From Ferrimonas marina (GTDB lineage: Bacteria > Pseudomonadota > Gammaproteobacteria > Enterobacterales > Shewanellaceae): 64,000 nucleotides of DNA. The position numbers and the translations under genes were made by a program. Where the stretch lies: NCBI RefSeq assembly GCF_900129905.1, contig NZ_FQXG01000003.1, forward strand, positions 301,771 through 365,770, read 5' to 3'. Below are positions 8,377 to 17,082 of this stretch, one piece after another. The notes below the pieces were generated by a model. The model was given only the letters and a program-made list of their open reading frames with translations. It ran no database searches and had not been told where the DNA came from. Each line of letters opens with the position of its first letter. The first letter of the stretch is position 1.

Positions 8377-8853
8377 ATGAGATACGCCGTGGAAACCGAC
8401 AACGACACCAGCCTGCAGATGGAACAGCACGACCTCACCGCCTTGATGGCAAAGGCGCAATGGGTGGGTTCGCTCAGGCGTTGGCTATTATCACCGGTGT
8501 CCTACGTCACCCCCATTTTGCTGATGCCGCTGAGCGCAGTAGCTGGCAGCTGGATCGCGGCCTTGGGGTTTGGCCTGGCCATTTCTTCCGTCATCGGACT
8601 GCTGTTCGTTGAGCGGCAGCTGTTTTGGCCCATGCAAAGTGACCTCATCAGCCAGCAGGACCTGCTGCGGCAGCGCCTGCAGCAACTGGGTTCAAGACCT
8701 GGCAGCGAAGAGGGTGTCGAGGAAGCAATCGCGCTGTGCCAGCAGATCAAGTCACTGCACCAGGTCGCCAGCGTGCTCAAGCATCAGCCCTGGATGGGTT
8801 CCCCGGCCCTGGATCAGGAAATTATCCGGTACCGTAGCTTGCAGGAGCAGTAG
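8377..8853 (+). CDS. Membrane protein with cytoplasmic helical tail, 158 aa
   Basis: Two closely spaced hydrophobic segments around residues 40-78, then about 80 residues of charged, Gln/Leu-rich helix. The topology suggests a hairpin anchor with a cytoplasmic coiled coil. I chose the ATG at 8377 (AGG upstream) over 8305; both are possible. Function unknown. It stands alone, facing away from the leftward membrane operon. Confidence 0.55.
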   Translation: MRYAVETDNDTSLQMEQHDLTALMAKAQWVGSLRRWLLSPVSYVTPILLMPLSAVAGSWIAALGFGLAISSVIGLLFVERQLFWPMQSDLISQQDLLRQRLQQLGSRPGSEEGVEEAIALCQQIKSLHQVASVLKHQPWMGSPALDQEIIRYRSLQEQ

Positions 8854-9133
8854 TCGGTCAGCAGGTTTCACTTGAGGCAACTGAGGCCTGGCGAGACAGC
8901 ATGAAGGCCCCTTTTTGTTGCTTGTGACGCGTGTCAATCATCGGCTTGGGGGGTGGGTGCTTGACCTGGAGGGCTTGCTGTGGGGTAATGCTTGCAGGTG
9001 CCCAAGGGCCCGGGGACGACCACCTGTCTTGCGCTAAGGTCTCAGAAAAACATACTGTTTGTGCCATCCGCTTTACGATGCTGCAGCAGTGAGCAAGGAC
9101 TGCACGCAGCGACGCCGAAAGGCCAGGAAGCTG

Positions 9134-9256
9134 ATGATGCCAACTACCGACTGCCCTATCTGCCTAGGGTTTACCCCGGGCACAACCGCTATACAACTGA
9201 TCAAGACCTCCGCGTCTCTCCAGGTGCCCGCCATGGAATGTGGGGGTGCTCAGTGA
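9134..9256 (+). CDS. Possible small CxxC protein, 40 aa
   Basis: Short reading starting with tandem ATGs after AGGAAG; it contains TDCPIC near the N-terminus and a Cys near the C-terminus. Its TGA overlaps the GTG of the next gene (GTGA at 9253-9256), the arrangement of a translationally coupled leader gene. It may be a genuine small protein, a leader peptide, or chance. Confidence 0.3.
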   Translation: MMPTTDCPICLGFTPGTTAIQLIKTSASLQVPAMECGGAQ

Positions 9257-10440
9257 AACTCAGCAAATCCCAACTCAACCCGGTTCTGACCCGCTTTCGC
9301 TATGCCCTGGCGGCCGTTGGTGTACGCCTTCGCCGAAGCAGCGCAGAGCAATACCTGGCCCGGGCCTTTGGCCAATCGACGTGGCAGGGCTGCGTGTTTC
9401 AGGAGGGGCTGCAGTTACCGCCCTTGGTGGTGATGGCATCCCGGATCCATGCGCAGCTTGAACACCGTAATTTGCTCCGCCCTCTGCCTGAAGATCCGGA
9501 CCGCCAGCAGTGGTTGCTGCAGCATGTCTTGTCAGAAGCGCTCGATGTTCCACTGGTCCGGCTCTCGACGTGGTTCCATACCATACGCAAGGGAACGCAG
9601 TACCTGCCTAGGGAACGCAGCTTTGAGCAGTGGCTAGAGGACGCTATCGCCTGGCAGTGGCAGCAGGGCATCGCGATCTTGGCGCCGTCACCCGTGACAG
9701 AGGAGTTGTTGACCGGCATGGCCATTGCCGCGATATCGCCGACCCTGGCAGTCTCGTCTTCACTTGGCCAACTGTCAGAGCTGGAGGGGATCCCGGGGAT
9801 GGCTGCTGAGTACCTGCTGAGCAAAGGCATATCCGCACAGAGGCGGGTCGCTGAGGGCCTAAAGGACCTCGAATTCCATACCTGGGTAACGGAGGGGTGG
9901 CTAAAGGAGCACTGCGGGGAGTTCCTGGCCAAGGGTGCTGAGGTCGATGAGGTCGAGTTCTTGGCAAAGATCCGGGTGCGGCGCCTGGCAAAGATGACGC
10001 CCAGCGTTTCAGGCGATCCCGATGCGATGGCGGGGATCCGGCGCTGTGGTGTGTGTCATGACTTCATGGTCGGGGCGAAAGGTGGCACTGGCCCGGTGAA
10101 GATGATTTGCGCTACCTGCTCGATCCGTAGTGCGTATCGCACCACCTCTGAGCCGGTGAGGGTGATCGAGTTGTCTTGGCCGGGCCTCCCGGAGGGCATG
10201 GACCGCAAGGAGCTGAACGCCGTGATAAGCGGGCAGGTGCTTGAGTTCGAAGAAGGGGAGCGCGTGGTAGCCCGGGTGGCGACCAGTTTGCATACCTTGG
10301 CCTATCGCCGGTTACTGAATCTGGAGTTCGGGCCAGGGATGGTGAAGGGTCTGGAGATCCGTTTGCTACACCTTCAGGAGGGCAGTGTGAGGATCTCAGA
10401 TGTGGATCCCGAGGGGGTCAGCGCTTCGGCTACTTGGTGA
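9253..10440 (+). CDS. Hypothetical protein with C-terminal zinc-binding motif, 395 aa
   Basis: Not recognised. The N-terminus (residues about 30-47) holds a helical motif of the form S-A-E-x-x-L-A-x-A-F-G-x-x-x-W that also appears in the gene at 11727 and, more loosely, at 47805. A probable zinc knuckle lies at about residues 270-300, with CGVC and CATC pairs. I chose the GTG at 9253, since the region upstream in this frame reads poorly as protein. Role unknown; the zinc pair suggests nucleic-acid or protein binding. Confidence 0.6.
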   Translation: MKLSKSQLNPVLTRFRYALAAVGVRLRRSSAEQYLARAFGQSTWQGCVFQEGLQLPPLVVMASRIHAQLEHRNLLRPLPEDPDRQQWLLQHVLSEALDVPLVRLSTWFHTIRKGTQYLPRERSFEQWLEDAIAWQWQQGIAILAPSPVTEELLTGMAIAAISPTLAVSSSLGQLSELEGIPGMAAEYLLSKGISAQRRVAEGLKDLEFHTWVTEGWLKEHCGEFLAKGAEVDEVEFLAKIRVRRLAKMTPSVSGDPDAMAGIRRCGVCHDFMVGAKGGTGPVKMICATCSIRSAYRTTSEPVRVIELSWPGLPEGMDRKELNAVISGQVLEFEEGERVVARVATSLHTLAYRRLLNLEFGPGMVKGLEIRLLHLQEGSVRISDVDPEGVSASATW

Positions 10441-10581
10441 TATCTGCAGGGGCCCATTCCTGTGGTGGGTGATGTAGCAAGGTCAATGGGTCTGCGCTAT
10501 AGTGCCAGCGTTTGGTCTGCTTTGCTGGTGGGTTTTCAGGTGTTGAAGTGGTGGTGAGTTCACCGGGAGTAGTTGGGCGTC

Positions 10582-11040
10582 ATGCCAAGACAAAGAACGC
10601 AGTTACCTGAGGGAGCACGTTACGGCCGCCTGGTGGTGATCCGGGCCGTGCTTGTAATGGACGGCCCATCGCGTACCCTCTTTCGTTACGATTGCGGTGC
10701 CTTATACGAAGGCCGTAATTCCAGTGTGGCGAAGGGGGCCACCCGTTCATGTGGTTGTCTCCATAGGGAGACGGCGGCCAACACCTCAAGAACACACAGG
10801 TTGGTCGAGATCTTGCCAGGTACCCGGTTTGGGAGATACCAAGTCGTGGGTATTTGCGAGGACTACCCAGCGGGGAAGCCGGAGTATGTCTGCCGGTGTG
10901 ATTGTGGTGAGGAGAGGGTCGTTATCGGGGCTAATCTACTCGCTGGCAATAGCCAAAGCTGTGGTTGCATCACTAGAGAGCGCATGTCGACGAACAACCC
11001 GCGAAGGGCTGTAAGGTCACAGGCAGCCAGCGTTTGCTGA
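10582..11040 (+). CDS. Tandem-repeat zinc-binding phage-type protein, 152 aa
   Basis: Two copies of a ~60-residue module, each starting G-x-R-[YF]-G-R and ending in a Cys cluster: SCGCLHRE at the end of the first, CRCDCGEE plus SCGCITRE in the second. This pattern is common in small phage and plasmid proteins found with HNH nucleases or AP2 domains, and binds zinc. The first module has lost one Cys pair (YDCG only), so it may not bind metal. A DNA-binding role is inference. ATG at 10582 follows GGGAGT. Confidence 0.65.
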   Translation: MPRQRTQLPEGARYGRLVVIRAVLVMDGPSRTLFRYDCGALYEGRNSSVAKGATRSCGCLHRETAANTSRTHRLVEILPGTRFGRYQVVGICEDYPAGKPEYVCRCDCGEERVVIGANLLAGNSQSCGCITRERMSTNNPRRAVRSQAASVC

Positions 11041-11110
11041 TGGCGTCGAGCTCCAGGTTGTGTCGGCTATTGGGTTCTAAAAAGAGGCGGGCCGAAGCTC
11101 GCCGTCTCAC

Positions 11111-11341
11111 TCAGTAGCACTCCGCCAACTGTTCGGCGTCGGCAACGACGACATGATCCCCCCACCAATAAACCTCGGCTGGGTTCAGTGCCAACTCCTT
11201 AGAGTCGTCGCCCTGATCCCAACCACTCTGGGCTTCGATGAGGCGATCTCCGCGAACCAGCACGACCCCCTCGGCAAGCTCATGGTCATCACCAGTGGCT
11301 GCGACTTGATCAATCAGCTGTTGCATGTGCTTTGTATCCAT
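11111..11341 (-). CDS. Hypothetical acidic protein, 76 aa
   Basis: Small acidic soluble protein (many Asp and Glu, VYWWGDHVVVADAEQL near the end), unrecognised. The ATG at 11341 has GGAG nine bases upstream. It is a single gene; a weak palindrome copy lies 161 bp upstream. Confidence 0.55.
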   Translation of the reverse strand: MDTKHMQQLIDQVAATGDDHELAEGVVLVRGDRLIEAQSGWDQGDDSKELALNPAEVYWWGDHVVVADAEQLAECY

Positions 11342-11726
11342 AACGCTAGTCTCCGATAATCGCCCCGAAGTCCCGGGGCACACCCCCACTAGCGTGAGGA
11401 AAAGTGAGACTCAGTTATTTCGGCTAAATGCCGATGGTGCCTGCGTCGATGGGACAGGCCCACCCTTGGGGACCGGCAGTTTTAAAATTATCACGGTTAG
11501 CTCGTATGTCAACGTATACCAGGATGCACGGTAAATAAGTAACAAAAGGGTCTTGAGCCGCAGGAAAAGCGCTGGTAAGGTAATTTTTGGACTTACGCGT
11601 TCCAGTCAGCCCACAGACAAAGCCAAAGGCGGCGTTTTATAGCAATGCACTCGCTATAAGTGAATGAGTATCACAGGTGATCTCGTGTTTGTGGGCCGCG
11701 TGATCGAGAACTGGAGATGCTGAATC
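11342..11726. other. Intergenic region, 385 bp
   Basis: Divergent promoter region between genes at 11341 (minus) and 11727 (plus). It is more AT-rich toward the right and holds one weak copy of the recurrent palindrome. I see no gene in it. Confidence 0.5.
11502..11521. promoter_or_regulatory. 20-bp palindrome, copy 3 (weak)
   Basis: TCGTATGT, spacer CAAC, GTATACCA. The poorest match in the set; it keeps only the core TAT / GTATA pairing. Confidence 0.35.
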
Positions 11727-12716
11727 ATGAGCCGATACCCCACCTCTAACGAAGCCCGCATTCTTGCTAAGCAACTTTCTCAGCAGTTAGGAATAAAACA
11801 TACGCACGCACAAGATGCCATCGCGGTTGCCTATTATCTTGAAGATTGGAGTGCATTAAAGGACCAGTTCGGGAAGCCATGTGCCGGGGCTTATGCAAAT
11901 GACTCCACCGGGATGTATTCGCTTCAAAGTCCTCGTGCTGAAGTAGATCAGATATTAAAGACCCAATTCCCCGAGCTTAAGTCACACTTAGGCGGACGGG
12001 ACGTTCTAATCGGTTCGCCGTTACATAAGGTTCTCACGGGTGATTTACGTGGGATTCCGGATGTATGGTTGGCTGCCCTGCTTGAAGGTGAAAGATCGAA
12101 GCCCATGGCTAAGCAGAGTTATGCGGAGCTAGTCGAAGAGATACAGTTGATGCCATTGCATTTGTCGGATGTGATGGAGCAAGCAATGCGTCGGAGGGGT
12201 AGTTTAGCTAAGCAGGATCGTGATGGAGATCGTTACTTTGTAAACCCCACTCTCTATTTCCCACAATTCAATATCAGTTTTTATGCCTACCACCGATTCA
12301 AAGGATCGCACGTTGAGGTCTTCGTGCGGGAGTTAGATATAGTCAGTGCCGTTGGGGGGGACGGTGAAGCGGTAGGGCCTGGGCAGCCAACGCCGTCTGT
12401 CACTCGTCGTAAGTGGTTTCAGCCGTTGATTATTGGTTTTTTGAATTACTACGTGCAGCAACTGGTATTAGCTGGGTACCGGCCCAGGTTGGTGGTGTCT
12501 CGGATTTGCATGGTAGATGTCCATAAAGTCGCAGGTGCTTACGTAAAAGACCTCAATCCAGCTGAAACTGCTATACAGCAGATTTTACACTTCCTAATGT
12601 GGCGAGGTGCTGTCATCAAGCCGCATGTCAATTCGTCAGGAGTAGAAAGTGATCTGGCATTGCACATTGACGATGTGAGTTCGTTTAACTGGTTCCCTGA
12701 GGAGGGCCGAGTATGA
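11727..12716 (+). CDS. Hypothetical protein, 329 aa
   Basis: Unrecognised soluble protein. Residues about 20-46 (LGIKHTHAQDAIAVAYYLE then DWSALKDQF) form the same small helical module as in the gene at 9253: a helix with AQxAIA, a short turn, and W-x-x-L. The coding region is lower in GC than its neighbours, shared with the next gene, so the pair may have arrived together. Its stop overlaps the next start (ATGA, 12713-12716), so the two are coupled. Confidence 0.6.
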   Translation: MSRYPTSNEARILAKQLSQQLGIKHTHAQDAIAVAYYLEDWSALKDQFGKPCAGAYANDSTGMYSLQSPRAEVDQILKTQFPELKSHLGGRDVLIGSPLHKVLTGDLRGIPDVWLAALLEGERSKPMAKQSYAELVEEIQLMPLHLSDVMEQAMRRRGSLAKQDRDGDRYFVNPTLYFPQFNISFYAYHRFKGSHVEVFVRELDIVSAVGGDGEAVGPGQPTPSVTRRKWFQPLIIGFLNYYVQQLVLAGYRPRLVVSRICMVDVHKVAGAYVKDLNPAETAIQQILHFLMWRGAVIKPHVNSSGVESDLALHIDDVSSFNWFPEEGRV

Positions 12717-13546
12717 ACAGGTCACTGCGAAAGGCACTCGAGGACTATTTGGCGATGCCTGAGGCGGAGAAAGTAACTTTGGGGTTTAGGGCTGCCTGTT
12801 CTGAAGACTATAGAATTTGGAAAGATAAATACGGGAAAAATTGCCCGGCCCGGCATCATGCATATAACTATCTCCTGTTTCGCTTAAGGTTGAGCATGGA
12901 GTGCAGGACGATTAATGGCAAACGCAAGGTTGGCGTGCGTTTAAATGATCTCCCAACGGGGAGGGAGACGGTTTTTGTTCCAACTGGGGCGTTCGCGCTT
13001 GCCGAGAGTGGATGTTATCAGCCCCTAGGGGTACGGAAGGAGATGAAGTCGAGCTACAAGAAGCATGTTCTTAAAAAGGCGCGAAAGGAAATGGATTCCT
13101 CTTGGAAGCAAATTTACCCTCACCTACTGGTCGAATCGGTCAAAGGAGGGACTTCTTTTTCCGATGCTATGATTGTTGATTTAAAATTGAATGTTTCAGA
13201 GCAGCATGTGTACTTTCTTTACGATTCTTCAGTAAATGCAATAAAGATAGGCATTTCTTCCGATGTTCAACGCCGACGCATCCAGATAGAAAATCAGCTT
13301 GGTATTGAAAATATGAAGGTGGTCGGCTGGGTCCCTTATGCAGGTCAAAAATTGGAAGCTCGTCTGCATAAGTTGTTCAATCATCTGCGTACTTGTCCTG
13401 AACGTGGCAAGGAATGGTTTCGGGCAACGGGTGAACTAAAGGGGTTTGTAGAGGGTTTGAATCAGACCGCCATGAAGGCCGAGTTTATCGAGGAGGCAGA
13501 ATCGAAGGCCTCTAGATGCGGTGGCCCTGTTGTTGAGGCGGCCTAA
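12713..13546 (+). CDS. GIY-YIG superfamily (T5orf172/MUG113-like) protein, 277 aa
   Basis: The C-terminal ~90 residues match the T5orf172-type branch of GIY-YIG nucleases: VYFLYDSS..IKIGISSDVQRR at about 166-189, and a helix with EARLHKLF (E215) after it. The IKIGIS strand and following Arg match the family core. The N-terminal 160 residues are unrecognised. Such domains cut DNA in homing, defence or as phage accessory proteins; activity here is inference. Coupled to the 329-residue gene and of similarly low GC. Confidence 0.7.
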   Translation: MNRSLRKALEDYLAMPEAEKVTLGFRAACSEDYRIWKDKYGKNCPARHHAYNYLLFRLRLSMECRTINGKRKVGVRLNDLPTGRETVFVPTGAFALAESGCYQPLGVRKEMKSSYKKHVLKKARKEMDSSWKQIYPHLLVESVKGGTSFSDAMIVDLKLNVSEQHVYFLYDSSVNAIKIGISSDVQRRRIQIENQLGIENMKVVGWVPYAGQKLEARLHKLFNHLRTCPERGKEWFRATGELKGFVEGLNQTAMKAEFIEEAESKASRCGGPVVEAA

Positions 13547-13650
13547 GAGATTGAGATTAGCTTTAGACTCGGCAAGTACCCGCTGCCCGGTCGAGCGAGC
13601 TTTGAGCGCTGGGTCTCGTGTGTAGTTAGCAAGCCGTAAGCCCAGATTGT

Positions 13651-13684
13651 TGCCCTGCTGGGTCCCCAGCAGGGCACTTATTTT
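13651..13684. terminator. Bidirectional-type terminator
   Basis: 12-bp stem TGCCCTGCTGGG / CCCAGCAGGGCA at 13651-13676 followed by CTTATTTT on the plus strand. It lies between the end of the GIY-YIG gene and the end of the convergent repeat-GIY-YIG gene. Confidence 0.65.
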
Positions 13685-13689
13685 GGGTT

Positions 13690-15012
13690 CTACCGAGCAC
13701 GTCGTGGACGCCGCGGCCCCATGTGGGTGGTGATCTCGTCATAGAAACCGAGCCGGATGGCCGCCGCTGAAGCCCCGCGGGCGCCTTCTTGGAAATCTCC
13801 GTGGCGAGTGAATTTCAACGCCTCTGCTTGGCAGAGGGCTTTGTCGTTCCAGTAGCCGAGAGGTTTATGCCTGGAAGTCATATGAGAGCAGATTTCGTGG
13901 TTCCAGCCCTGCTGCTTCGCCTTGCTGTAGGCGCTGGGGCATCCCTTCATGAACAAACTGCGGGTGGCGTACTTGAGGGCCTCCTGGTGGCATCTTTCCT
14001 TGGTCCAGTAGCCAGCTCGCTTGATCTTGGAATACATGTGCTGGGTGAGCTCTTTGAGTATCCCCATACGAGAAGCTGCGTTGTATGCGTTCAGGGCACC
14101 CTCTTTAAAAGCCTGGATGGAGTCGTAGGCCTTGGCAGTTCTGCGGATGGTCTCCTCGTCCCAGCGACGAATGGAAGCCCCCAGACCCCCGCCAGCCTGG
14201 CGGTTCAATAAGCGCCATCCGGCCCGTCTGAAATGGTTGATGGTGGCTTGTTCAATTGTCGCTGCCAACTCGTGGTCCAGGTACAAGCTAAGTGGGGTTA
14301 TGGTCGGCTGTTCGCCCGAGCTCTTAATGTGGGACAGTACCGCGGAGTCCTTGTTACTCCGATCTCCGGTGCCTAAGTGGGCCTCACTGCGTTCCTGCAG
14401 GTTGTAGGTGAGGCCGATGTAGGCGACCTTGTTGGGGAAGGCGGCGATGTAGACCATGCGCTTGGTGAGGCTGCCGCGGCGGCGCATATGCGAGCAGATG
14501 TCGTCCAGCCAGCCATGCAGTCGTGCCGCCTTGTAGGCACTGGAAGACCCTACCTGAAAGGGTTTGCGCGCCTGGAACTGCAGGGCCTCAGCCCAGCAGC
14601 GCTCCTTGGTCCAGTAGTTGGCAGGGTGAATAGTGTTAGGGTAGTTCTGGGTCATCTCTTCAAGCCAACCGTTGCGCTTGGCAGCTTGGTGGGCGCTGGG
14701 ACTGCCTTTTTGGAATTCGGTACGGGTTTGAAATCTGTCAGCCTCGCGCTGGCAGCGAGCTTTGTCGTTCCAGTAACCTTTAGGCTTATAGCCTTGGTAG
14801 TGCGCGGTGATCTCATCAAGCCAACCGTTTCGTTTTGCAGAGACGTATGCCCCTGGTGAGGATTTAAAAAAGGCATGCCGGTTTAAGTATTTATACGCCT
14901 CCTGCTGGCATCGGGCCTTGTCGTTCCAGTAGCCATTGGGTTTGTAGCGGCGCTTTGGTTTCGAGGTCTCTGAATGGCGCTGTGTCTTGAGTTTGTGCTG
15001 AGAGTTTTGCAT
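13690..15012 (-). CDS. GIY-YIG nuclease flanked by six ~50-residue repeats, 440 aa
   Basis: Residues about 186-275 are a GIY-YIG domain: VYIAAFPNKVAYIGLT (GIY/YIG strands), the Arg of LQER at 208, E254 in TIEQATI, and LLN at 268-270. On each side are three copies of a repeat that starts with YW-[NT]-x-[DK]-x-R-C-x-x-EA and ends in G-W-L-D-E-[IM]: about residues 28-72, 79-122, 132-175, then 284-325, 334-377 and 386-429. Repeat 4 and 6 are the most diverged. Repeats of this kind next to a nuclease often form a DNA-recognition arm, as in homing endonucleases; that is inference. Very basic C-terminus (RRPRRAR). Single-gene unit. Confidence 0.75.
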   Translation of the reverse strand: MQNSQHKLKTQRHSETSKPKRRYKPNGYWNDKARCQQEAYKYLNRHAFFKSSPGAYVSAKRNGWLDEITAHYQGYKPKGYWNDKARCQREADRFQTRTEFQKGSPSAHQAAKRNGWLEEMTQNYPNTIHPANYWTKERCWAEALQFQARKPFQVGSSSAYKAARLHGWLDDICSHMRRRGSLTKRMVYIAAFPNKVAYIGLTYNLQERSEAHLGTGDRSNKDSAVLSHIKSSGEQPTITPLSLYLDHELAATIEQATINHFRRAGWRLLNRQAGGGLGASIRRWDEETIRRTAKAYDSIQAFKEGALNAYNAASRMGILKELTQHMYSKIKRAGYWTKERCHQEALKYATRSLFMKGCPSAYSKAKQQGWNHEICSHMTSRHKPLGYWNDKALCQAEALKFTRHGDFQEGARGASAAAIRLGFYDEITTHMGPRRPRRAR

Positions 15013-15301
15013 GGCTTGCTCCTATCGCAACAGCGTTACTGCCCAGTCGATGTGACTGAACTGCGTAGGTGAAGTGCAAGCCGGCTTACGAGGTAACTGT
15101 AGGTGCAAAATGCACATGCGCAATCCGGATTTAGCCGGTTAAACTGGGGTTACTGGAGTAAGTGGCGACCCATTAATAATGAAAGCTAGGCAGGCCTTCG
15201 TAATAAGGCCGATTGCGATCCTGGGGAATTGGCAATTCAAACAAAAATAATTTTTGGGCCTGGCTGCGGTGGGTGCGGTATCGGTCAGTGAGGTGCGATT
15301 T

Positions 15302-15583
15302 ATGTCATGTGGTAATGGGAAAGATAGGAAGGCTCTGTCAGGTTTGATGGAGCGGTTGGTGATGATCCCAGGCGACCGTCGGTTTGTGGTCGAGGGGTTT
15401 TGTCAGGTGTGTCAGTCGGCCCAGGGCAAGGATTTGGTGTCGCATGGGCCAGGGCGCTGCAGCTTTCTCTATGAGTGCGGGTGTCGGTCCGCCAGCAGGG
15501 CGGGGCAACCCACGATCTGGACTGCAAGCGACGGTCGAGAACTCGAGGTTCTGGATGACGGGACCCGGCGATGGGTTGAGTAG
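15302..15583 (+). CDS. Hypothetical Cys-rich protein, 93 aa
   Basis: Small protein with a possible zinc site made of CQVC at about 32-35 and CGC at about 58-60, and a Gly-rich beta-like second half ending in GTRRWVE. The ATG at 15302 has GAGGTG upstream. Function unknown. A GC-rich hairpin (GGCGCCCG / CGGGCGCC, about 15607-15634) follows but lacks a T tract. Confidence 0.55.
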   Translation: MSCGNGKDRKALSGLMERLVMIPGDRRFVVEGFCQVCQSAQGKDLVSHGPGRCSFLYECGCRSASRAGQPTIWTASDGRELEVLDDGTRRWVE

Positions 15584-15644
15584 GCTCAGGGCGTGTGGAA
15601 TGGCGTAGGCGCCCGTACGTGAGGTAGCGGGCGCCGGTATCGGC

Positions 15645-15848
15645 TCAGCCTTGAGGCCTGGGCTCGGCGCGCTGGCGCTGCAGCTCTTCCCATCCGTCCC
15701 AGCCGCAGCTGATCGCCATAATGACCATGATCCCGGCCACCCACAGGCTCAAGCCGGACTGCAGGTGAACCAGCAGACTCAGAGTGACGGCGACAGGGCC
15801 GAAGATGCCCATGAAGATCTTGAAGTTGAAGGTGTGCATTGGGTTCAT
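15645..15848 (-). CDS. Small membrane protein, 67 aa
   Basis: Two hydrophobic segments (about 10-28 and 36-50) followed by a charged tail rich in Arg, Gln and Glu; predicted two-pass inner-membrane protein. Several start codons are possible (15839, 15848, 15863) and none has a clear ribosome site. Function unknown. Confidence 0.5.
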   Translation of the reverse strand: MNPMHTFNFKIFMGIFGPVAVTLSLLVHLQSGLSLWVAGIMVIMAISCGWDGWEELQRQRAEPRPQG

Positions 15849-16110
15849 CGCGTTTAGAAACAACGCATTATCCTATCATTTGGTGGGGTGGTGGTGCGAA
15901 CGGCATTACTCGAAAAGGGCTATGGCGCTGGTGTATTGAGACGGGGATCACGGCGTGTGGGTGCCACCCAGGTGAGGCGGGCTCATGCGTTGCCGGGTAT
16001 GACACGCTGTGCTAGCTTCTGCATCGTCAGCGCCCGCCTCCAGGTTCTATAGTGCTTTGGCTGAGCTTGGGGGAGGGGCCGGGCGCTGGCACACTTAAAG
16101 AATTGCGGCA

Positions 16111-16145
16111 AAAAGAAAAACGAGTGTATCGATTCGATACACTCG
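16111..16145 (-). terminator. Rho-independent terminator
   Basis: An 11-bp inverted repeat CGAGTGTATCG / CGATACACTCG (16121-16145) is followed on the minus strand by TTTTTCTTTTT. It ends the leftward unit that runs from about 17.5 kb to 16158. Confidence 0.75.
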
Positions 16146-16157
16146 ATCATGCATTGC

Positions 16158-16262
16158 TTAGATTAGCAGGCCAATGACCACGCCGGACACGACCGCAATG
16201 GCGCTGGCCAGGTAGCCGGCATTGTCGATGAGAAACTCACGGCATTCGGGTGATAATTGCAT
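16158..16262 (-). CDS. Single-span membrane micro-protein, 34 aa
   Basis: A polar N-terminus of about 14 residues followed by one hydrophobic helix (YLASAIAVVSGVVIGLLI) to the end: a tail-anchored membrane micro-protein. The ATG at 16262 has GGGGAGA upstream, and the terminator lies directly downstream, both of which support a real gene. Confidence 0.55.
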   Translation of the reverse strand: MQLSPECREFLIDNAGYLASAIAVVSGVVIGLLI

Positions 16263-16330
16263 AAGCCGGTTCTCCCCTGTCTGGTATAGGTGATGATGGC
16301 GCAGCCAGGCAAAGGCTGCAACCACCGGTG

Positions 16331-16534
16331 CTAAGTCTCTGCCTGCGGCGTGTGAGCATGGCCAGGTGCAAAGCACTGGGAATTGGCCTTGTCGATCTTC
16401 CAGCCAGCGGCTCGTGCCTGTCTGGCACACTCTGGATAGGTCTCCCCCACAAACTCCCCATCTTCCGGCTGAGCCCGCTCAGCGCAGGCCACGCAGTCGC
16501 AGTAGAGCAGCAACCGGTACCCGCCAATGATCAT
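16331..16534 (-). CDS. Hypothetical Cys-containing protein, 67 aa
   Basis: Small soluble protein with CDCVAC near residues 12-17 and two later Cys, suggesting a metal site or disulfides. It has the pattern of many small plasmid proteins with GETYPECARQARAAGW, a helix reminiscent of domains that pass through a Cys-x-x-x-Ala-x-x-x-Gly-Trp turn. The start overlaps the preceding stop (ATGA, 16531-16534). Function unknown. Confidence 0.6.
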   Translation of the reverse strand: MIIGGYRLLLYCDCVACAERAQPEDGEFVGETYPECARQARAAGWKIDKANSQCFAPGHAHTPQAET

Positions 16535-17004
16535 TGCAGCAGGTCCGGCTCGGCCCAGCCGTCTTTACTATCCAGCAACGCTTGAGCGAACTGCTCGGCG
16601 CAGCGCACCCAGTCGGTGACGTTAAACTCATCGATGACCATCTTGGGGTCGATCTGGACCATCTCAGGCCAGGACATCGCATGGGCTGCAACCGATTGCG
16701 GCAGTACCTGGTACCCGATGTCAAACCGGTCCCGTTCGGCCTCGGAGGCGCAGTCGCAGACAGCGGCAATGGCCACGACGTGACCCTCGTGCAGCTGGAA
16801 TACAGCTTCGGCCTCGGAGCCCTGCAGGTAGATCACAACCGTCGGCACATCAGGGCGAGCCTGAGCGAAGTTATCAAGCAGGTCCTCGGAGCGTGCTCCA
16901 TTGGCCGGTACCTCAGGTCCGGGTACCTCCAGTGCAGCGGCCTGGGCCGCTACAGGCCGCCAGTAGTGGTAGGTCGGGCGGAGCTTCTCAACAATCGATT
17001 TCAT
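16531..17004 (-). CDS. Hypothetical protein, 157 aa
   Basis: Unrecognised soluble acidic protein. The ATG at 17004 follows AAAGGAT and gives the likely N-terminus MKSIVEKL. Coupled to the Cys-containing gene downstream. It lies in the leftward unit below the DndC-like gene but is separated from it by the palindrome at 17501-17520, so it may be transcribed separately. Confidence 0.55.
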   Translation of the reverse strand: MKSIVEKLRPTYHYWRPVAAQAAALEVPGPEVPANGARSEDLLDNFAQARPDVPTVVIYLQGSEAEAVFQLHEGHVVAIAAVCDCASEAERDRFDIGYQVLPQSVAAHAMSWPEMVQIDPKMVIDEFNVTDWVRCAEQFAQALLDSKDGWAEPDLLQ

Positions 17005-17082
17005 GGTCCCAATCCTTTGGGTTGGGTCGGGTACTGATGACAGCACCGCGACGGGTTTAGGGTCGTCCGCCCCGGGGCGGCG

